NCBI GenBank assembly: GCA_019423445.1
Contig: JAHZBJ010000083.1
Location: 1 to 9,124 of the forward strand
Direction: 5' to 3'
DNA from: Oscillospiraceae bacterium
GTDB taxonomy: Bacteria > Bacillota > Clostridia > Oscillospirales > Ruminococcaceae
Length of the DNA: 9,124 nt
Under the pieces are notes generated by a model. That model ran no database searches. It had not been told where the DNA came from and saw nothing but the letters and a program-made list of their open reading frames with translations. Both the position numbers and the translations under genes were made by a program. This document shows, piece after piece, positions 5,543-9,124 of the stretch (positions are counted from its first letter, which is position 1; every line of letters begins with the position of its first letter).

Positions 5543-5558
5543 GGAGCGGGCTTTAGCC

Positions 5559-5588
5559 TTGACAGGCCTTTGCAAACTAAGGTATAAT
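5559..5588 (+). promoter_or_regulatory. Strong sigma-A-type promoter of the rpmH operon
   Basis: Perfect TTGACA (5559-5564) and perfect TATAAT (5583-5588) with an 18-bp spacer. Transcription should start near 5595, giving a leader of about 68 nt before the rpmH ATG. A promoter this close to consensus fits the high demand for ribosomal protein L34. Confidence 0.9.
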
Positions 5589-5604
5589 GCTATATTGCAA
5601 GGTC

Positions 5605-5628
5605 CCGCCCTGTCCATGGGCAGGGCGG
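5605..5628 (+). promoter_or_regulatory. Hairpin in the rpmH 5' leader
   Basis: CCGCCCTG (5605-5612) pairs perfectly with CAGGGCGG (5621-5628) around loop TCCATGGG. It starts about 10 nt after the predicted transcript start and ends about 20 nt before the ribosome binding site, which stays unpaired. A 5' stability element or a feedback binding site are both possible. It matches no ribosomal-leader class that I recognise. Confidence 0.55.
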
Positions 5629-5662
5629 TTACTAATACTCCAAAACGAAGGAGGGAACACAG

Positions 5663-5797
5663 ATGCTGAGAACTTACCAGCCCAAGAAGCGTCAGAGAAG
5701 CAAGGTCCACGGCTTCCGCAAGAGAATGTCCACCAGCAACGGCCGCAAGGTTTTGGCCCGCCGCCGCGCCAGAGGCCGCAAGGTCCTTTCCCTGTAA
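5663..5797 (+). CDS. rpmH: 50S ribosomal protein L34
   Basis: A 44-residue, highly basic protein, the normal length of bacterial L34. It starts MLRTYQPKKRQRSKVHGFRK, continues with the RMSTSNGRKVLARRRARGR block (21-39) and ends KVLSL, all diagnostic of L34, a core component of the large ribosomal subunit. The ATG follows AAGGAGGG with a 7-nt spacer. It is the first gene of the plus-strand arm, 366 bp from dnaA and divergent from it, as in most bacteria. A hairpin with a T run follows within a few bases, so L34 is probably made in excess of the downstream genes. Confidence 0.97.
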   Translation: MLRTYQPKKRQRSKVHGFRKRMSTSNGRKVLARRRARGRKVLSL

Positions 5798-5800
5798 AGA

Positions 5801-5828
5801 AATGCCCACTTTGGTGGGCGTTCTTTTT
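5801..5828 (+). terminator. Attenuator-like terminator between rpmH and rnpA
   Basis: GCCCAC (5804-5809) pairs with GTGGGC (5814-5819) around loop TTTG; flanking A/T pairs extend the stem, and the tract TTCTTTTT (5821-5828) follows. The stem is modest, so partial termination is expected, lowering rnpA and downstream expression relative to rpmH. Confidence 0.7.
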
Positions 5829-5898
5829 AGGAGCGCCTCTTTTTCCCGAGAGGACAAAACGGATCTGTCAGAAGATCAGTGAGGAAGCGGGTTTTCCC

Positions 5899-6264
5899 AT
5901 GAAGATGAAAAACGCCCAGATTCTCAATGACAACCGGGATTTCCTGCGCCTTTACAAAAGGGGCCGGTGTCTGGCCGGTTCCTGCCTTGTGACCTACGCC
6001 CGGCGGGGCGGGGCTCAGGGGCGGCGCCGGGTGGGGATCACCGCCACCAAGAAGGTGGGAGGCGCGGTGCAGCGGAACGGAGCCGAGCGGGTGATCCGGG
6101 GGGCCTGGCGGGACGTGGAAAGCACTGTCCCCGGCGGCTGGGATTTTGTCTTTGTGGCCCGAACCAGAACCGCCGCCGTCCCCATGCAGCGGGTTCGGGA
6201 CGCCATGGCCCTCCAGATCCGGAACCTTACCGCTCCGGAAAAGAAGCAGGAAAAAAAGCCGTGA
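5899..6264 (+). CDS. rnpA: RNase P protein component
   Basis: A 121-residue basic protein, the subunit that helps the catalytic RNA of RNase P bind and process tRNA 5' leaders. After the N-terminal segment, with DFLRLYKRG (14-22), come RRRVGITATKKVGGAVQRN (42-60) and WDFVFVAR (81-88), which match the RnpA pattern of SKKVGNAVxRNRIKR and DxVxxAR. The normally conserved RNRxKR reads RNGAER here (59-64), a departure from the usual basic motif. The ATG at 5899 fits the family N-terminus; the nearest purine-rich site, GAGGAAG, is 11-14 nt upstream, and an ATG at 5905 is an alternative start. The stop overlaps the yidD GTG start (GTGA). It is the second gene of the operon. Confidence 0.93.
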   Translation: MKMKNAQILNDNRDFLRLYKRGRCLAGSCLVTYARRGGAQGRRRVGITATKKVGGAVQRNGAERVIRGAWRDVESTVPGGWDFVFVARTRTAAVPMQRVRDAMALQIRNLTAPEKKQEKKP

Positions 6265-6578
6265 CCCGGTGGAAAAAGTTCCGGGAGGCCCTTCTTGTGG
6301 CGCCGGTCCGGTTTTACCAGAAATTCATATCCCCCCTGAAGCCCTACCCCACCTGCAGGTTTATTCCCACCTGCTCCACCTACGCGGCGACCGCCCTGAA
6401 GCGGTTTGGCCTTTTCCGGGGAGGGCTGATGGCCCTGTGCCGCATCCTGCGGTGCAACCCCCTTTGCCGGGGCGGGGTGGACCCCGTCCCCCAGCGCTTC
6501 ACCCTCCGCCCCTTCGCAGGCCTTGAGGAGGGCCGGAATCAAAATCCATCCACTGACATGGAGGAACCAGAACCATGA
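6261..6578 (+). CDS. yidD: Membrane protein insertion efficiency factor YidD
   Basis: A 105-residue YidD homologue, a small membrane-associated protein thought to assist YidC-dependent insertion. The family pattern is clear: VRFYQKFISPLKPYPTCRF (16-34), IPTCSTYA (35-42), then RILRCNPLCRGGVDPVPQRF (61-80). Cysteines C32, C38 and C65 are at family positions. The N-terminal stretch is amphipathic and basic. The GTG start at 6261 overlaps the rnpA stop by GTGA, which suggests translational coupling. The protein runs about 25 residues beyond the conserved core with a polar, acidic end. Its stop overlaps the yidC start (ATGA). Confidence 0.93.
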   Translation: MTRWKKFREALLVAPVRFYQKFISPLKPYPTCRFIPTCSTYAATALKRFGLFRGGLMALCRILRCNPLCRGGVDPVPQRFTLRPFAGLEEGRNQNPSTDMEEPEP

Positions 6579-7663
6579 GATTCATAATGAGCGTCTTTGG
6601 TGTGCCCCTGGGTTATATCATGTGGGCCATGTACCAGGTGGTCCACAGCTACGGCTGGGCCATCATCCTCTTTACCATCGTCACCAAGGTCCTGCTGATC
6701 CCCCTGGGCATCAAGCAGCAGAAATCCAACGTGAAGATGCAGATCATCCAGCCCAGGCTCCGGGAGATCCAGGAAAAATACAAGAATAACCCCCAGAAGA
6801 TGAACGAGGAGGTCCAGGCCCTCTACCAGCGGGAAAATTACTCCATGACCGCCGGCTGCCTGCCTCTGCTGATTCAGTTCCCCATCCTCTTTGGTCTTCT
6901 GGACGTTATCTACCGTCCCCTGACCCACCTGCTCCATGTTTCCGACGCGGCCCTGACTCAGATCACTGAGATCGCCACCGGCCTCATCGGCACCGCCGCC
7001 ACCTCCGGCTACGCCCCGGAGATCTCCATCCTCAATTCGGTAAAGGCCAACCCTGAGGCCTATGCCGCAGTGGGGCAGGACATTATCGCCAGCATCCAGA
7101 GCCTGGACATGCACTTTCTGGGTCTGGATCTTTCGGTGTTCCCCAATCAGGTGATCCAGTGGGGCTTCAGCGGGGAAGCTCTGGCTACCCTTCTGAATCC
7201 CATTATCCTCATCCCCATCCTCTCCGGCGGCACCGCTCTGCTGATGTCTCTGGTAACCATGCGGAACACCCCTTCCGCCAACGCCTCCGGCATGGGCACC
7301 ATGATGCTGATGATGCCTCTCATGTCCCTGTGGTTCACCTTTATGGTCCCCGCCGGCGTGGGCCTCTACTGGACCATGTCCAACCTGGTGGCGGTGGTCC
7401 AGTCCCTGATTATGAATAAGTTCTGGAACCCCAAGGAAATCGCCGAAAAGATGAAGGCGGAAGAAGAAGAGCGCAAGGAACGGGAGCGCCTGGAAAAGAT
7501 CGAGGCCAAGAAGCGGGCCAAGGAACAGGGCAAGGAAGTGGAGGATGAAGCTTCCCTCTCCCAGAAGGAGCGCAACCGCCGCCGCCTGGCGGAGGCCCGG
7601 CGCCGCAACGCCGAAAAATACGGTGACGAGTATGTGGAGGTCACCGACGAGGATTTGAAGTGA
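6575..7663 (+). CDS. yidC: Membrane protein insertase YidC (Oxa1 family)
   Basis: A 362-residue insertase that moves membrane proteins into the bilayer, alone or with SecYEG. Hydrophobic segments lie at about 5-22, 26-45, 92-115, 207-228 and 241-280 (the last probably two helices). Between the first pair and the third is the cytosolic hairpin region KQQKSNVKMQIIQPRLREIQ (47-66). There is no lipoprotein signal peptide, unlike B. subtilis SpoIIIJ; the protein starts with a short N-terminus before the first helix, a form common in Clostridia. The hydrophilic-groove position usually held by arginine appears to be K38 (IVTKVLLIPLGIKQQ). The C-terminal 80 residues form a charged, probably coiled-coil tail rich in K, E and R, suited to ribosome contact. 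GGAGG lies 10 nt before the ATG, which overlaps the yidD stop. Confidence 0.96.
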   Translation: MRFIMSVFGVPLGYIMWAMYQVVHSYGWAIILFTIVTKVLLIPLGIKQQKSNVKMQIIQPRLREIQEKYKNNPQKMNEEVQALYQRENYSMTAGCLPLLIQFPILFGLLDVIYRPLTHLLHVSDAALTQITEIATGLIGTAATSGYAPEISILNSVKANPEAYAAVGQDIIASIQSLDMHFLGLDLSVFPNQVIQWGFSGEALATLLNPIILIPILSGGTALLMSLVTMRNTPSANASGMGTMMLMMPLMSLWFTFMVPAGVGLYWTMSNLVAVVQSLIMNKFWNPKEIAEKMKAEEEERKERERLEKIEAKKRAKEQGKEVEDEASLSQKERNRRRLAEARRRNAEKYGDEYVEVTDEDLK

Positions 7664-7703
7664 CAGGGGAACCTTTCCTCTGCGTTCAGGAGGTGCAACT
7701 GTT

Positions 7704-8948
7704 TTGATTCAGGAGACCATTGCCACAGGACGGGACGTCAACGCGGCAATTGATAACGGCTGTAAAGAGCTGGGCATCAACCGGGACGAGGATATCTTCG
7801 ACTTTGAGATCATCGCCCGGGAGAAAAAGGGATTCCTGGGCCTCAAGACCTACCCCGCCAAGGTGCGGGTGTTCCGGGAGGTCCCGGACCCCAAGCCTCC
7901 CCGGGCTCCCCGGGAGGAGAAGAAGTCCGCTCCCCGTCCGGAGCGTCAGGAGCGTTCGGAGCGTCCGGAACGCCCCCAGCGCCCCGCCAAAACCACCCCT
8001 CCCCGGGAAGAGAAGCCCAAAGAGGAGAAGCCTCGGGAAGAAAAGCCCAGGGAAGAAAAACCCCGGGAAGAGGAAAACCGCTCTGAAAAGGGCGCTGGAA
8101 ACCACACCAAAGCCCCCCGCCCCCCCAAGGGTGAGGAAGCTCCCGCCGCCTCCAAGGCCCCGGAGCGGGTGGAGGTGGAACCCACCGAAAACGTCCGGGA
8201 GCGGGTGCTCCGCGCCGCCGCCTATGTGGAGGAAGTGCTGGGGATCATGGGAATCCAGGATGTCAAGGTGAATCCCCGGTACTATGAAGAGAGCGTCTGC
8301 CTCCAGCTCACCGGGACCGGCCTGGGAGTCATCATCGGCCGGAGAGGAGAGACTTTGGATTCCCTCCAGTACCTGTGCAGCCTGGTGGCCAACCGCGGCG
8401 AGGATGATTACATCCGGATCAACATCGACAGCGGCAACTACCGGGAGAAACGGGAAAAGACCCTGGAAGCCCTGGCCCGGAAGCTGGCCAACAACGCGGT
8501 GCGTACCGGCAAGTCCACCACCCTGGAGCCTATGAACCCCTATGAGCGCCGGGTGATCCATGGGGCTGTGTCCCAGGTGAAGGGGGCCACTTCCTCCTCC
8601 ATCGGGGTGGATCCCAACCGCCGTGTGGTGATCTCCGCCGTGAATCCCCCTGCCAAAAAGGGCGGGGAAGGCGGTGGCCGGGATGGCCGCCGGAGAGATG
8701 GCCGCCGGAGAGACGGCCGCCGGGACGGCAGAAAGGACGACCGGAGAGGAGCTCCCCGGACTCCCCGTGCCGAGGGGGAGAATCTCCCCAAGGCGCCCCG
8801 GCCCAAGCTGGATGACGGTCCGGCTCCGGAGCGGGTATATACCCCCAAAACGGAAGCGCCGGCTCCCGCCCCTAAAACGGTGGAACTGACCCCCGAGGAA
8901 AAAGAAGTGGTGAAAAACACTTCCCTCTATGGCAAAATCGAGTTTTGA
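7704..8948 (+). CDS. jag: Jag/KhpB-type RNA-binding protein (Jag-N, KH, R3H), extended
   Basis: A 414-residue Jag (KhpB, EloR) homologue, about twice the size of B. subtilis Jag. The Jag-N domain spans 1-57, with the KKGFLGLK motif (41-48). A low-complexity linker (61-160) contains five-residue (R/K)EEKP repeats (101-125). The KH domain (about 165-240) has the GRRG loop (212-215), and the R3H domain has R282-x3-H286 and ends at DPNRRVVIS (303-311). An added tail (315-395) includes RDGRR repeats (326-343) and closes with LTPEEKEVVKNTSLYGKIEF (395-414). KhpB proteins bind RNA and affect cell elongation and division in streptococci. The start is TTG at 7704: AGGAGG (7688-7693) with a 10-nt spacer decides it. 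It follows yidC, the usual neighbour, and precedes a strong terminator. Confidence 0.93.
   Translation: MIQETIATGRDVNAAIDNGCKELGINRDEDIFDFEIIAREKKGFLGLKTYPAKVRVFREVPDPKPPRAPREEKKSAPRPERQERSERPERPQRPAKTTPPREEKPKEEKPREEKPREEKPREEENRSEKGAGNHTKAPRPPKGEEAPAASKAPERVEVEPTENVRERVLRAAAYVEEVLGIMGIQDVKVNPRYYEESVCLQLTGTGLGVIIGRRGETLDSLQYLCSLVANRGEDDYIRINIDSGNYREKREKTLEALARKLANNAVRTGKSTTLEPMNPYERRVIHGAVSQVKGATSSSIGVDPNRRVVISAVNPPAKKGGEGGGRDGRRRDGRRRDGRRDGRKDDRRGAPRTPRAEGENLPKAPRPKLDDGPAPERVYTPKTEAPAPAPKTVELTPEEKEVVKNTSLYGKIEF
8004..8078 (+). repeat. 15-bp coding repeats in the jag linker
   Basis: Five consecutive 15-bp units of the form CGGGAAGARAAGCCC encode (R/K)EEKP-type pentapeptides, residues 101-125 of Jag. 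The last unit is degenerate. Length may vary among strains by replication slippage without changing the frame. Confidence 0.85.
8679..8732 (+). repeat. 15-bp coding repeats in the jag tail
   Basis: Just over three 15-bp units with the core GATGGCCGCCGGAGA encode RDGRR repeats (residues 326-343). Repeats of this type resemble arginine/glycine-rich RNA-binding tails. Confidence 0.8.
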
Positions 8949-8966
8949 TGTGTGTTTGTGTGTGAT

Positions 8967-8996
8967 AAAAAACCTCCCTTCGGGGAGGTTTTTTTT
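8967..8996 (+). terminator. Strong intrinsic terminator of the rpmH-jag operon
   Basis: CCTCCC (8973-8978) and GGGAGG (8983-8988) pair around the stable tetraloop TTCG, extended by an A run before and an 8-T run after (8989-8996). It lies 19 nt after the jag stop. The A run also allows function in the opposite direction. The first 52-bp repeat begins at the end of the T run. Confidence 0.96.
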
Positions 8997-9048
8997 GTCC
9001 GTGAGAGAAGATTCTGCGAAGCGCTACTCTGTGCCTCGCTCTTTTCGG
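8997..9048 (+). repeat. 52-bp tandem repeat, copy 1
   Basis: Starts GTCCGTGAG directly at the end of the jag terminator and ends CTCGCTC plus the linker TTTTCGG. It corresponds to the first 45 or so bases of the 76-bp unit; the GAGCA...GATTC half is missing. It differs from copy 2 at one position. Confidence 0.93.
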
Positions 9049-9100
9049 GTCCGTGAGAAAAGATTCTGCGAAGCGCTACTCTGTGCCTCGCTCTTTTCGG
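9049..9100 (+). repeat. 52-bp tandem repeat, copy 2
   Basis: Identical to copy 1 except for one base (a for g at the eleventh base). Same truncated module and same TTTTCGG linker, which the 84-bp tandem at 2271 also uses in the form TTTTTCGG. Confidence 0.95.
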
Positions 9101-9124
9101 GTCCGTGAGAAAAGATTCTGCGAA
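9101..9124 (+). repeat. 52-bp tandem repeat, copy 3 (cut by window edge)
   Basis: The 24 visible bases match the start of copy 2 exactly. The array continues past the right edge, so the copy number is unknown. Confidence 0.92.

Noticed and set aside
5396..5857. 153-codon minus-strand reading frame
   Set aside because: Antisense to rpmH and its promoter, crosses the terminator hairpin; no plausible protein.
8997..9124. CRISPR array
   Set aside because: Repeats are directly abutting, with no unique spacers, and differ from a CRISPR repeat in size and layout. No cas gene is present.

Overview
This window is the replication-origin region of a Gram-positive chromosome, most likely a GC-rich member of the Clostridia (Oscillospiraceae/Ruminococcaceae type). 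That placement is an inference. It rests on the gene order remB-recF-yaaA-dnaN-dnaA diverging from rpmH-rnpA-yidD-yidC-jag, the RemA/RemB-family gene after recF, GC-rich codon use, strong AGGAGG-type ribosome binding sites, TTG starts and sigma-A-type promoters.

Minus-strand arm (positions 5372 down to 482): a sigma-A-like promoter drives dnaA. It is followed by a 340-bp AT-rich intergenic region with DnaA boxes, the best candidate for the unwinding half of oriC, then dnaN, a 283-bp spacer made almost entirely of repeats, yaaA, recF and remB. Plus-strand arm (5559 to 8996): a strong TTGACA/TATAAT promoter drives rpmH. An attenuator-like hairpin separates rpmH from rnpA. rnpA, yidD and yidC are joined by overlapping stop/start codons, jag follows, and a textbook intrinsic terminator closes the operon. 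The first arm provides replication initiation, the clamp and recombination functions. The second couples ribosome and RNase P production to membrane protein insertion.

The unusual content lies between the genes. A family of modular repeats (full unit 76 bp, beginning GTCYGTGAG and ending near GATTCAGAAGGCGC, with a conserved GCTC-YCT-GAGC core) occurs downstream of remB, between dnaN and yaaA, and after the jag terminator. It appears as complete, truncated, mosaic and inverted copies; one inverted pair builds a palindrome of about 100 bp inside the dnaN-yaaA spacer. A parS-like 16-mer lies across the yaaA start codon. The candidate origin has a unit resembling the B. subtilis basal unwinding system (DnaA box, GC block, DnaA-trio-like repeats, AT-rich tract), with DnaA boxes that read TTTTCCACA rather than TTATCCACA. 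No novel protein system is visible: all ten genes belong to well-known families.
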